From the NCBI RefSeq assembly GCF_050436995.1, contig NC_134774.1, positions 2,478,501 to 2,542,500 on the forward strand: 64,000 bases of DNA. The letters run 5' to 3'. The translations under genes and the position numbers were made by a program. Shown here in pieces: positions 1 through 10,857 of this stretch (position 1 is its first letter; every line of letters starts with the position of its first letter). The notes below the pieces were generated by a model. The model worked only from the letters and a program-made list of their open reading frames with translations, was not told the DNA's origin and did no database searches. The stretch is from Anticarsia gemmatalis (Eukaryota; Arthropoda; Insecta; Lepidoptera; Erebidae).

Positions 1-165
1 CTAAGAATTGCTCTTGTGTTGCGGGGACTTTTCAAAAATATAAACAACGAACACAAAGCGCAACCAGACCCGAAGCAATTATTTATGGATCGCACAAGTA
101 ATTGTTTCGTGTGGGAATCGAACCCACTTATATTGGCGTGGCGACCTGAACCACTGGAACGAGAG
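1..165 (-). mobile_element. tRNA-derived SINE, family 1, cut by window edge
   Basis: Complement of the family tail (AAGAGCAATTCTTAG) and tRNA-like head. Lies in lipase A intron 5. Confidence 0.75.
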
Positions 166-264
166 AGAGATTAAGTTTTAAAGCCATTACGCTGGCTAAA
201 TTTGAGTTTTGTTATTTTGCATCTCTTCAAGAATGGTTGAAAAAACTCTTATATAAGGAAAGAG

Positions 265-400
265 CACGCGCCGCGCTCATCTGTCCGCGCCCGCGAAGAA
301 AATCGCTCTCTCGGAGCGCGCTGCGCACCCGCGCGTCATACTGTACGATACTAAGAACGTGCGATACAGTGTGTGTGTAAAGGTGGCTATTGTCGACCAC
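265..400. mobile_element. GC-rich MITE copy 1
   Basis: Shares GCTCATCTGTC, GCCCGCGAAGAAAA and CTGTACGAT with the minus strand of the element at 23.56 kb. Ends are decayed. Confidence 0.6.
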
Positions 401-441
401 TAAACATATGTTAGTATCAAGCTATTATAAACTCTACTAAC

Positions 442-2773
442 CAGTAATATAGCCTACTTTTCCGTCTAGACTGCGTCCAATGACCCCGGCCAGATGGGCT
501 CCTAGGCTGTACCCTACTAAGTGGAAGTCTGATATTTTACACCCCGTCGTTTCGTTTAACCAGGTGATGAATTTGGCTGCACTTTGACCTGGAAATCGAT
601 AAAGGGATTAATATCTACAAGCAGGGATAGACGAATCTATACTAATATTATAAAGCTGAAGAGTTTGTTTGTTTGAACGAGCTAATCTCAGAATCTACTG
701 GTCCGATTTGAAAAATTCTTTCAGTGTTAGATAGCCCATTTATCGAGGAAGGCTATAGGCTATATATCATCACGCTACTAATAAAAGGAGCAGAGTACCA
801 CTGAAAAATTTTATAAAAACGGGGAAAATTTTAACCCATTCTCTCTTATGTGACGCAAGCGAAGTTGCGCGAGTCAGCTAGTACATATTATAATGCGAAA
901 AGACTTTTTCCCCGAACTAATATTGGTTTCACTCACCTCCCGTCCTCGTGTTAGTCAAAGCACTGAGATAGTTAGCTGTATCAGCGCCTGCACTCCAGTC
1001 TACGGCTAGAACATTCACGTCTCCTGCTGCCAGGAATGCTGGAAAATAACACAAAATTGTCTTTAATACTTGCTTGCTTCGAGTCTTACTGGTTCGTAGT
1101 ACTCTGCGGCGAGGTTTCATATTATTGGTTCGTGGCGGTCTGTGGCGCGGCCGGTAGTGAATGCGACAGCCGCGCAAGAGGTTTCGGTTTCGAAATCCCG
1201 GGTCGCGCAAAAAAGATTGTTCTGATTGAAAATTAGGTAAAGGTTAGAATACCTTATATCCTAATATAAGGTACTCTAAAAATTCTTTAATTTTCAATGG
1301 CGTTTAAGACCACTAAGGTTTACATTATAATATTATATGTACACTGTACAAGTCGCGAGAGTTCAAAATCTTTAATTAAGATTTTTCTGATATTTATTAT
1401 CAAGAATTTCTCAAAAATCGCTTCGACTTAGGAAGTTGAGGTCGTAGACCTCCGTGCTTCGGAGAGCACGTAAAGCTGTCAGTCCTGCACCTGACCTCTC
1501 ACGAGTCGTATCGTTTATCCGTCTTACCGGATTAATGGAGTGATGTAATAGAGAGTGTATCTGTGTATTGCACACACTTGGACACTATAAACAAAGTCCT
1601 GCACAGTTTCAATGAAATTGGTCACCGTAGTCGGATATCAGCATGGATATCATTAAGATATTATTATTTAACTGCACGTTTGGCGCAGTGGTTAAAGTGA
1701 TCACCTCGCCGCAATAGCCGCAGCGCCGCGTGTGGCGGCTTCGAATCCCACCCGGGACAAATCTTTGAGCACGAATATTTGTTCTGAGCCTGGTTGTTTT
1801 TATCTACTTATATAATTATGTATTTAGAAGTATATAAGTATGTTTATCAGTTATTTGGTTACAGTACAAGCACTGCTTAGTTTGGAATCAAATAACCGTG
1901 TGTTAGTTGTCCAATGATATGATATGATATGAATTTGATCATCTTCCTCACCTGGTACAAGCACTGTGTTAAAATCAGCAGTAACATCAGCGATCCAGCC
2001 GTGCAGCAGCAGTACAGTTCTGTGTCGTGGATTAAAGTTAGACTGCTCTAATGCCTTCAAGTTGTTGAACCATAGCGGCTGACTTACTCGGGGGTTCTTT
2101 CTGAAAATATATACAAGAAAGTTTTAATGAATCAGATTTTTTTTCCTATGACTTTCCAAGGGTCTTCTCCTAAACGAAGGAGTGGTTAGACCTTGAGTGA
2201 GAGAGAGAGAGAGAGAACCATCACGCTATATGAATAGAAAAATAACCTATGTTTGATCTAATATGTAATGTTGATTTCGACGGAATTTTTTTATTAGAAT
2301 CTATTCCGTACTTTTTGCATAAAGGAAAAACAAATACACATCCTCACAATTTTCGTTACTACAATACTAGATTTTGCTCGCGTGGTTTGTGAGTTGTGAC
2401 TTAGGTCAGAGTTCTCATACAAACTTTCATCCCCTATATTATCTCTTTAGGGAGAGTTTTTATCAAATTCCTTTCTTAGCAGATGCCTACGTCATAACAT
2501 CTACCTGCATGCCAAATTTCAGCTCGATCCGTCCAGTGGTTTGTGCTGTACGTTGATAGATCACTATGTCAGTCAGTCACCTTTGGGTTATACAAATTTA
2601 GATATACCTAATGTCTTACCTCGTGAACAAATGGTACACATTCTGTTTATCCGGGGTATACCCTTTATGTGTCTCTAGATCACCGGTCGGCTGAAAGTCC
2701 AGAAGTCTACTATCAGCTCCATCGTGCTGAGGGTCTGCTTCCTGAGAGGTGACGTCTGCCTCATTGTGAAGGG
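442..2773 (-). CDS. Neutral lipase A (pancreatic lipase family), partial
   Basis: Secreted triacylglycerol or phospholipid lipase homologue. Four exons are visible on the minus strand: 2620-2773, 1952-2100, 937-1038 and 442-588. All have AG/GT borders and the phases join (first exon shown needs one base from a signal-peptide exon). Seen: YHLFTR, then RTVLLLHGW (oxyanion-hole HG), VLAVDWSAG, and GYSLGAHLAG with the nucleophile serine intact. The lengths 149, 102 and 147 nt equal those of lipases B and C, so this is a cluster paralogue. Exon 2 (154 nt) has an acidic N-terminal extension unlike that of B. The signal-peptide exon was not found between 2.8 and 10.8 kb, and the Asp and His exons lie before base 1. 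A likely active enzyme, but this cannot be shown from the part in the window. Confidence 0.88.
636..881 (+). mobile_element. Non-autonomous Helitron, family 1
   Basis: Starts TCTATACTAATATTATAAAG and ends GAGTCAGCTAG. The 3' hairpin CGCAA-GCGAAG-TTGCG precedes the end. About 246 bp, no coding content. Lies in lipase A intron 4. Confidence 0.85.
883..920. mobile_element. Terminal fragment of mariner-type MITE
   Basis: ATTATAATGCGAAAAGACTT to CCCCGAACTAA is one end of the element complete at 11414. It adjoins lipase A exon 4. Confidence 0.65.
1135..1600 (+). mobile_element. SINE family 7, two pieces
   Basis: Head CTGTGGCGCGGCCGGTAGTG (1140) and body CCTCCGTGCTTCGGAGAGCA to ACTTGGACACTATAAACAAA; lipase A intron 3. 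Confidence 0.55.
1671..1935 (+). mobile_element. tRNA-derived SINE, family 2
   Basis: A box TTTGGCGCAGTGGTTAAAGT, B box GGCTTCGAATCCCACC, body TTATTTGGTTACAGTACAAG, ending in a (GATAT)n tail. Confidence 0.82.
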
Positions 2774-2831
2774 CTGGAAGGAGAGATGACTATGAGAATA
2801 TTGGTTTTAGGTTTAAACAGATGACACTACG

Positions 2832-3000
2832 TGGCGCAGTGGTTGAGGTGGTCGTACCAGTACGTCGAGAGGTAGATTCAATTTCCACATCGGACAAATA
2901 TTGTTGCAATCCACAAATAATTGATTGGCCTAGTTAGATTTGTGTCCGTTGTTTGTATGTTTGTCCCCGCGACACAAAAGAAAGTCTTAGTACCTCCCGC
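2832..3000 (+). mobile_element. SINE family 1, diverged
   Basis: A box TGGCGCAGTGGTTGAGGTGG, degraded B box, tail TTTGTGTCCGTTGTTTGTAT. Confidence 0.7.
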
Positions 3001-3404
3001 ACAAATTTTTATATACATTTTTTTTTAAACATAAAATAGTTTTAGTTTTTCATACCCTAAGGGTAAGAACCCCTTTTTACCCTTGGTACCATAGCCTGAC
3101 GACTTAGTAGAGAGTTGACACGCATGATTTATCTACATTATAATTAAGAATTAGAAATAATGATCATTTGTTCCAAAGGTAAAGGAAAACATCGTCTTCA
3201 ACCCGCACTTAGCGCGGTGGACTAAATTCCTAACCCCTTCCTCGCTCGGGAGGAAACCCTTGCCCAGCAGTGGAACACCTATGAGTTAAAAAATGACTGC
3301 GGTAGACTCAAGGCTTAGTCCTCCCTCAGAAAGGTAGAAAACCCTTGCCCAGCAGTGGGACAGACATAGAAATTGACCTATTTTTACCCTCAAACCACAT
3401 AACA

Positions 3405-3634
3405 TCTATACTAATATTATAAAGCTGAAGAGTTTGTTTGTTTGTTTGAAAGCGCTAATCTCAGGAACTACTGGTCCGATTTGAAAAATTCTTTCAGTGT
3501 TAGATAGACCATCTATATAACATCACGCTACGGCGATTAGGAGCGGAGTAGCAACGAAAAATGTTACAAAAACGGGAAAAATTATGACCCATTCTCTCTT
3601 ATGTGACGTAAGCGGAGTTGCGCGGGTCAGCTAG
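3405..3634 (+). mobile_element. Non-autonomous Helitron, family 1
   Basis: TCTATACTAATATTATAAAG start, GGGTCAGCTAG end, same body as at 636. Confidence 0.85.
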
Positions 3635-4181
3635 TATAATATATAATATACTTTTCATCCTGGGAATATTTTTCCATGTGAAGCCGCGATACACACTTAG
3701 TTATTAAATCATGGTCGTTATGTACAAGGTTTAGTCACTTAATACATAATATTCCGGAAATACTAGAGATAAAGGCATTCCGATGATAAATAGTAGATAG
3801 TCACTGATAACGAGGTCTTCGGTTCGACTCCTAATTGATGCATTAGTCATCATTTTAAGTTATATAGATTTTTAAAGCGTATTTAATTTCAGTAAGTATA
3901 CTAATATTCAGCTGCATCCGGTGAGACTGGAAGCCGACTCCAACATAGTTAGAAGAAAGACTAGACTGATTGATTGAGTTTGCTTATGTGCAGGGGCCTG
4001 GGGTTTGAATCCCGGGACAGGCTTAATATATTCTTTGCTAAAATGGGTCAAAGATTGAGAAAATTGGAACTTAGAACCTTCTGTTTTAGAAAATAGGTAA
4101 AGCCGTCAGCCCTGCCCTGCCAGTCTTGTCTATGATCCCACCAATTAAAAAGAATAATATAGGGTCAGACTGCGAGTTTGA

Positions 4182-4430
4182 GTTTCTGGCGCAATCGGTA
4201 GTTTATACGACTGTTGAGCATAAGGTCTCGGGTTTATTTACCGGGTCGGGTAATGCACTATATGTCTTTTATAATTTAAATAAAATATATTCTCAGTAGT
4301 AGCCCGGAGTTAATCAACGTGGCAATGTACAATTGCAATAGACTCGCCCCCTATTACATGGGACTAACATTGTTAATGGTGAAACGTGAGTGAATTTCAC
4401 ACACCTCTGCCTGTAGTTTCGTATAGCAGG
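4182..4430 (+). mobile_element. tRNA-derived SINE, family 6
   Basis: Head TTCTGGCGCAATCGGTAGTT; body TAGCCCGGAGTT and CGCCCCCTATTACATGGGAC. Copies at 18.1, 25.8, 29.5, 37.7 and 62.9 kb. Confidence 0.7.
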
Positions 4431-4808
4431 CGTGATATTTTATATTAATATTATGTATGTAGCAAGAAGCAATTGATTAACAGTCTTGTTAAGCTGAGAA
4501 TCGAATCCAAGACATTTTGATCGGCAGTTGCTTTTTACAACTTTTTCTACTAAAATAGTGAAAAGGATTAATTAGTCATCACATTTCATGTAAACTTATC
4601 AGCAGGAAAAAGTTACTGGGTTTCCCAGATAACACATGATCAATAGAAGCTCGGAGATACGTGACGACCATATGGCAGCAGAATTGACCATTAGTAGCCT
4701 ATAATAAGGTCTATGGCCTTACTTTTTAAGGTGGAGTTTACAGGAACATTCAAGAAATGGTTTCTTATTTTTGAAAACTAAAATAAAGCTACTTAGATTC
4801 AAAATTAG

Positions 4809-5035
4809 ACTGCCTCCGTGGCGCAGTGGTTTAGGTCGCCACGCCGATACCACTGCAACGGGAGGTCGTGGGTTCGATTCCCACACGGAGCAATTTTTTG
4901 TGCGATCCACAAATAATTGCTTCGGGCCTGGTTGTGCTTTGTGTCCGTTGTTTGTATGTTTGTAAAAGTCCCCGCGACACAAGAGCAATTCTTAGTGCGG
5001 GAGTTGTCTTTTTAAAATACATAAAAAAATACATA
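4809..5035 (+). mobile_element. SINE family 1, near full length
   Basis: Pol III boxes TGGCGCAGTGGTTTAGGTCG and GGTTCGATTCCCAC, body TTTGTGTCCGTTGTTTGTAT, end GCGGGAGTTGTCTTTTTAAA, then an A-rich tail. Good reference copy. Confidence 0.88.
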
Positions 5036-6434
5036 AAAAAATAGAAACAAACGTATGTCCATCAGGCTTACTTTTCCGACAGTATCGAGTTGAAAATTTA
5101 ATTCGATTGGTTCTAACAGACGTAAAATTAAATGTAGATAAATATTCTTTTCGATAGATTTCAAAAACTACGTCAAATCTAGACCAAATTTAAATAGGAT
5201 ACAAGGGAAGCTCCATATTTCTAATAAAAAGAGATACAGCCTACATATTAATTATTTTTATTTAATTGTATTGTATTTAAATTGGTACAGTCATACATAT
5301 GTACATCACACCTTCTTCCTAGAGGAGTAGGCAGAAACCAAAGAACGTCACTTGGTACGATCCTGACAAACTTCCCTTGCCTCATTCACATACATACATA
5401 CATGTTGTCATACTTATGTAGGTCACTTAATAAAAGTTATGTGGTAACAAATTTCATCAAAAATAATTTAATCACTTTTTAACATTTAAAATGTTAAAGT
5501 TCGTTAGTACGACTGTATGACTTTTAAGTTTTTCCGCCGAAACAGCTTTAATAATCTGGATAAAATCTGACAGAGTGATTGGTTAACACTTGCGGGAGTT
5601 GTCTTTAAAAAACAATATATTATTATTTATACTTACATAATAATATATAATTTTTAAGGAAAAATAAGCGGGTTAAAATAAAAATACTCACTAAATTCCA
5701 ATTTTGGACAATTGTGTGTGAATTTAGCTTTTTTTCCTCCGAATCCCAATATTCTAACCATGGTTTGAAATCATTCAAATTTTCTTATCCTTTAGTCAAA
5801 GTTGTGTAATGTGTAAGCCTTTGACTTAACGACTGTTATCTAAATAGACAACAATTGGTATCGACTTCAAAATTTTCCAAAAAAAGCTTTTTAACAGTAG
5901 ATTTTCAAGTCCTTTAGTTTCTTCTCTATGAGCTTATTAAAAGCTCCTTTATCTTCACTTGATGAGTCACAACGCACTTATTTTTTATCAGTTAAAAAAA
6001 AGTAATTCCAATTTTTATTATTTAACAGTCAACAATTAGACACGTTTCTAAAAGGTATATTTAAATTGAAATGTCAAAACTCAAAAAACTCAATTATTTA
6101 AAAAAACCGCCACTAATTTTTTTTTAAATGTCAAAATTTTTTTATTCAAAAAACACACTATTTTCAAAATGTCAAAACTCAAAAGTCCACGTTACAATTT
6201 CTAAAACTTGGAGCCACAAATCACTTTTCATACACACATGCAACTTATGAATCATTGTATTTGTAACCGAGCTTATAACGCTAGACTTATCAAGTATCTA
6301 TCCGTATCTGTGGGAACGAGATGGAAGATATATATCCTATGTTAGAGGGAGATGCAAGATATATATCATATGTTAGAGGGAGATGCAAGATGTTTGGGTC
6401 ACCACTTACGTAGAACGTATATAAAATACGAGTA
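5036..6434. other. AT-rich intergenic DNA, no gene established
   Basis: Holds a LINE remnant at 5325-5410 and AT-rich, weakly repeated TGTCAAAACTCAAAA stretches near 6060-6190. A minus-strand open segment at 5691-5760 (MVRILGFGGKKAKF..., then GTGAGT) could be a first coding exon but has no partner exon. Confidence 0.5.
5325..5410 (-). repeat. LINE-like C-terminal remnant
   Basis: Minus strand matches the tail family RNRRSCM...VNEAREVCKDRTKW seen better at 11.3 and 25.7 kb. Confidence 0.5.
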
Positions 6435-6650
6435 CTAGCTGACCCGCGCAACTTCGCTTGCGTCACATAAGAGAGAATGGGTGAAATTTTTCCCCGTTTT
6501 TGTGATGATATATAGCCATGTCCTTTCTCGGGTATCAAAATATCTCCATACCAAATTTCATGCAAATTGGTTCAGTAGTTTAGGCGTGATTGAGTAGCAG
6601 GCACAGACAGACAGACAGAGTTACTTTCGCATTTATAATATTAGTATGGA
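6435..6650 (-). mobile_element. Non-autonomous Helitron, family 2 (hybrid end)
   Basis: Minus strand: starts TCCATACTAATATTATAAAT with GACAGACAG repeats and ends GGGTCAGCTAG like family 1. Confidence 0.85.
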
Positions 6651-6772
6651 TGTTAGAGAGAGATGCAAGATGTTTGGGTCACCACTTGTGTAGTACTTAT
6701 AATATACAAAATTTCACGATTTTACACCCGTAAGTGTTTAAAATACATGTTTTGCTAATGACAATGTTGACA

Positions 6773-6992
6773 GCCTCCATGGCGCAGTGGTTTAGGTCAC
6801 CACGCCGCTACCATGGCGTCGGGAGGTCGTGGGTTCGATACCCACACAGAACAATTATTTGTGCGATCCACAAATAATTGTCTCGAGTCTGGTTGTACCT
6901 AGTGTCCGTCGTTTGTATGTTTGTAAAAGTCCCCGCGACACAAGAGCAATTCCTGAAGCGGGAGTTGTTTTTTCTTAAAAACCAAAACAAAA
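6773..6992 (+). mobile_element. SINE family 1
   Basis: Both pol III boxes and the GCGGGAGTTGT end are present. Confidence 0.85.
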
Positions 6993-7110
6993 CAAAACTC
7001 TCTCTCTTTTTCTCTTATCAAGATAAAAAGAGAGGGAGAATAAAAAGTCCTCTGTTTTGAAAAACCTCATACCATAGTCCCTGGAGTCATTTTTAAAGTC
7101 TCCAACTCAA

Positions 7111-7141
7111 TCCATACTAATATTATAAATGCGAAAGTAAC

Positions 7142-7180
<39 letters not shown>

Positions 7181-7588
7181 GCTACTCAATCACGCCTAAA
7201 CTACTGAACCAATTTGCATGAAATTTGGTATGGAGATATTTTGATACCCGAGAAAGGACATAGGCTACTTTTTACCCCGGGAAAATGACGCATTTCCCGG
7301 GAAATTTCAGGTGGCGAACGAAGTCACGAATAATCAATATAATAATGACATTAAATTAACAAAATTCCGTTGTCATGGCAACTGTTTTAATGGCGGATAT
7401 GTCATAGCGCGACTTCGTTATATTAAGAGATATAAATAATTTTAAGAGAATAAAGAATAATTTTAATAATAAGAATATTTTTCGTGAAAAAAAGCATATT
7501 TTATATCATCACGCTACGACCAATAGGAGCAGAGTTGCCTGCCCATTCTCTCTTATGTGACGCAAGCGAAGTTGCGCGGGTCAGCTAG
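7111..7588 (+). mobile_element. Non-autonomous Helitron, family 2, with (TCTG)n
   Basis: TCCATACTAATATTATAAAT start, a CTGT tetranucleotide run at 7142-7181, then two joined bodies and GGGTCAGCTAG end. About 478 bp, twice the usual length, so probably a composite. Confidence 0.8.
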
Positions 7589-7743
7589 TATTAACTAAAT
7601 AGACAAATATCCTTTTCATTTCATATCAGTAAGTACTTAATAGTTGAAGTGTATTGATTTTATATAACCTTGCAACTATAGATAAAATAGAATAACTATC
7701 TGATATTTTACTTGCATAGAAAATATCGTGATTTTCCAGAATA

Positions 7744-7860
7744 TCGTACTAATATTAACTCTGTCTGTTACTCAATCACGCCTAAACTACTGAACCAATT
7801 TGCATGAAATTTGGTATGGAGATATTTTGATACCCGAGAAAGGACATATGCTACGACCTG
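7744..7860 (+). mobile_element. Helitron family 2 fragment
   Basis: 5' part only: TACTAATATT, AACTCTGTCTGT, TGAACCAATTTGCATGAAAT; the 3' end is missing. Confidence 0.65.
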
Positions 7861-8000
7861 CAGTGGGGCAGTAAAGGGTTAAAAAAATACGTAAATGCGC
7901 CTGTGATTCTTCAAACTTGCATGACACATAAGCGCGTTGCTATGTACGAGATAGCTCGCTTAAGAATCACAGTAACACAATATCCCCCATTAAAAAACTA

Positions 8001-8265
8001 TGTCGGCTTCCAGTCTCATCGGATGCAGCTGAATACCAGTGTTTTACATGGAGCGACTGTCTATCTGACCTCCACAACCCAGTTACTTGGGTTATAACAC
8101 GATACCCTTCGGTAAGACTGGTTGTCAGACTTTCAAGCTTCTGACTACTGTCAAAGATCTTTGAAAATGATAGCCGTGACCCACAATTTAACGTGCCTTC
8201 CGAAACACGGAGGAACTCGATAAGTATAAGATGGTCGCCCATCCACAGATCAACCTCGGTAAGCC
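8001..8265 (+). mobile_element. SINE-like family 5, full copy
   Basis: GTCGGCTTCCAGTCTCATCG, then GCAGCTGAATACCAGTGTTT and GCCTTCCGAAACACGGAGGA. Related copies at 16.5, 20.6, 35.8, 53.9 and 61.4 kb. Confidence 0.65.
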
Positions 8266-8464
8266 TACTTTACCCTCAGAGATCGTCAACAAAAATAGGA
8301 AAATCGGTTATATTTAGTGAAATGATTCAGTTAGTGTCCATCGTTGTGATAATATTGAAATAGCGCGTGACTAACTCGTTGGTAGATTAGATATATTAAA
8401 TTGTTATCTATTTGAACAGGTGGCGGGACTGTTATATACAGTACTGTCAGTAAATAAGGATGGA

Positions 8465-8700
8465 GTAAAAAATATTAGGTTCGGTTAAGCAAACCTTGGC
8501 GCGGTCATTTTTTAGATGGGTGACCGTATTTGAACTGGGTGTCTCGGAGGACACGTAAAAAGTGGGTCCCGGCTGTTGTCTGCTAAGATTACAGTCGTTA
8601 AGTAAGTCAAAGAGATTCGGGTTTGAACCACTTTGACACTAAGTTGACCACCTACATTGATACCACTATATGGCCACCCATCTACGGAATTTCCACGCCA
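8465..8700 (+). mobile_element. 5S rRNA-derived SINE, diverged
   Basis: GGTTAAGCAAACCTTGGCGC and ATGGGTGACCGTATT match the 5S core. Confidence 0.6.
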
Positions 8701-9116
8701 AGGTTGCTCAACCCACTGATCGTTTACCGACTAATAAGCGCAACTGGCCACGATCTCTAAAAAAATAGCACAACTATCATGTAAAGGGAGGGCTGAAAAG
8801 CGATTTTTTCTTATAAAGGGTTAGTCTATAAAAGGTTGGAAGTCTATATACTAATACATAACTAGAACTTCTTGATTCTTACACGGTCTATAAAGCCTAT
8901 GCACGAAAACATAATTAGAAATTCATGATTCTTACACGGAATAAAAACATTGAACTAAGTTAATCCACTGTTCTTTAGTGATACTGTGTTATCAATGACT
9001 AATACTATAATTGTATTCCGTACAAGGCCCTCTCAAATATGCATAGCAGTTATTTATTGATTAAATAACATACTTATATAACTGCACACATGTTATACCA
9101 GAAGGTGTCTCTTCTT

Positions 9117-9337
9117 AAAATTTTTCTCTTCTTAAAAAAGACAACTCCCGCACTAAGAATTGCTCTTGTGTCGCGGGGACTTTTACAAACATACAAACAA
9201 CGGACACAAAGCACAACCAGACCCGAAACAATTATTTGTGGATCGCACAAATAATTGTCCCGTGTGGGAATCGAACCCACGACCTCCCGTTGCAGTGGTA
9301 TCGGCGTGGCGACCTAAACCACTGCGCCACGGAGGTA
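9117..9337 (-). mobile_element. SINE family 1
   Basis: Full minus copy from the AAGACAACTCCCGCAC side to CACTGCGCCACGGAGG. Confidence 0.87.
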
Positions 9338-9370
9338 GTCAAAGGTGTAGGTAAGCAGAGTATGAAATAT

Positions 9371-9425
9371 TAGGTCGGGGAAAAAGTCTTTTCGCATTAT
9401 AGTATGTATGAACTTGTAAAAGCAT
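9371..9425. mobile_element. Terminal fragment of mariner-type MITE
   Basis: TTAGGTCGGGGAAAAAGTCT with TATGTATGAACTTGTA; the other end is missing. Confidence 0.65.
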
Positions 9426-9694
9426 TTTGGAACCTGGGAATCAAACCCAAGACCTTGTGTTCAGTAGTCGTAAAAACTACAGTCACTACAGGGCAGTCAA
9501 CTCGAGTATTTGATAGTGAGTAATCAAATATTTCACGAATCGTTATCAGTTATCAGTTGTTTTTCATTCGTCATCAATGTTTTGGTAGCCATTGCGTTAC
9601 TTTATCAATAATATTGTATTATTCATATAAAGGCTTTCCCGTTAAAGAATATGGAGTCATCATCGATTACGTATATTTATTGATTCATCTAATG

Positions 9695-9800
9695 TCAAAT
9701 AGGGGCCGCCCTAGAAAGACATACACAGATCATATCGGTGATGTGTTGTAAAAGGTCAGGTGCTACTCGTAACCGACGGTCCTGTATGACAACATGTATG
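9695..9800 (+). repeat. LINE-like C-terminal remnant
   Basis: NRGRPRKTYTDHIGDVL then stops; the downstream bases match the 11.3 and 25.7 kb remnants. Confidence 0.55.
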
Positions 9801-9844
9801 TATGTGAATGAAACAATCTCAATATCAATCAATATATTTTTACA

Positions 9845-10103
9845 CTAGCTGCCCCGCGCAACATCGCTTGCGTCACATACGAGAGAGAATGGGTCACAAT
9901 TTTCCCCGTTTTTGTATCACTTTTTACTCATACTCTGCTCCTATTGGTCGTAGCGTGATGATATATAGCCTATAGCCTTCCTCGATAAATATGCTATCTA
10001 ACACTGAAAGAATTCATCATTCATCAAATCGGACCAGTAATTCCTGAGATTAGCGCGTTCAAACAAACAAACAAACTCTTCAGCTTTATAATATTAGTAT
10101 AGA
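9845..10103 (-). mobile_element. Non-autonomous Helitron, family 1
   Basis: Minus strand copy; ends CTAG at 9845-9848 and starts TCTATACTAATATTATAAAG at 10103. Confidence 0.82.
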
Positions 10104-10395
10104 TGTATGTATGTATGTATTATTCTTCTGTTATTTGAGTCACAATACTTCCGTAGTCAGGCAGTCTATGGCTAGAATGAATCAATCTTTTATCATCTAT
10201 CATTCATATTTATCTAACACAGTTCATAAAACTCGCATGACACATAAGTTAAAATTCTTGGCTATTTCTTACGGAAATCAATCATTTTTGAATTTCAGGT
10301 TAAATATTTAAAATCGGGATATAAAAGCATTTAGTTATTGTAACAAGCTTATTTTTTTTTATCGTATGGTTAGTGGTCATCTAAATTATCCTTGA

Positions 10396-10606
10396 CTGCC
10401 TTCGTGGCGCTATGGTTTAGGTCGCCACACCGCTACCATTGCGTCGGGAGGTCGTGGGTTCGATTCCCACACGGGAAAATTATTGCGCACAAATTTTCCG
10501 TTTTGATTCTAGTAAGTTGTACGTTGTGTCCGTTGTTTGTATGTTTGTAAAAGTCTCCGCGACACAAGAACAATTTTTAGTGGGGGAGATGGCTTCTTAA
10601 AAATTA
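10396..10606 (+). mobile_element. SINE family 1
   Basis: Both boxes present; ends GTGGGGGAGATGGCTTCTTA. Confidence 0.82.
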
Positions 10607-10857
10607 AAAAAAGCTCAGTCCTTTTTGAGTGAAAGAATAAACAAACATACGTACATATACATATATCTACGGAAAAAACGTGTAACTAGTCTTTAAGAAA
10701 TAAAAAACAAGAAATATACATAAATATCTTATATTATAAGTTGTTTAAGCAGTTCTTGAAGGCATGCAATCTCACTTGGTCAGCGTGGTGGACTCAACTC
10801 TCTCATTTTTGGAGACCTTTGCCCAGCAGTGGGACAGTAATGGGTTATAACCATTTA

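Noticed and set aside
4811..4890. tRNA gene (A and B box present)
   Set aside because: The same sequence recurs more than 15 times with a non-tRNA body and A-rich tail; no clean cloverleaf, so it is a SINE head.
4719..5034. Protein-coding frames on both strands
   Set aside because: They fall entirely within a SINE, and equivalent frames appear at other copies of the same SINE.
5691..5760. Possible signal-peptide exon of lipase A
   Set aside because: The peptide (MVRILGFGGKKAKF) is charged and not hydrophobic, and no joining exon supports it.
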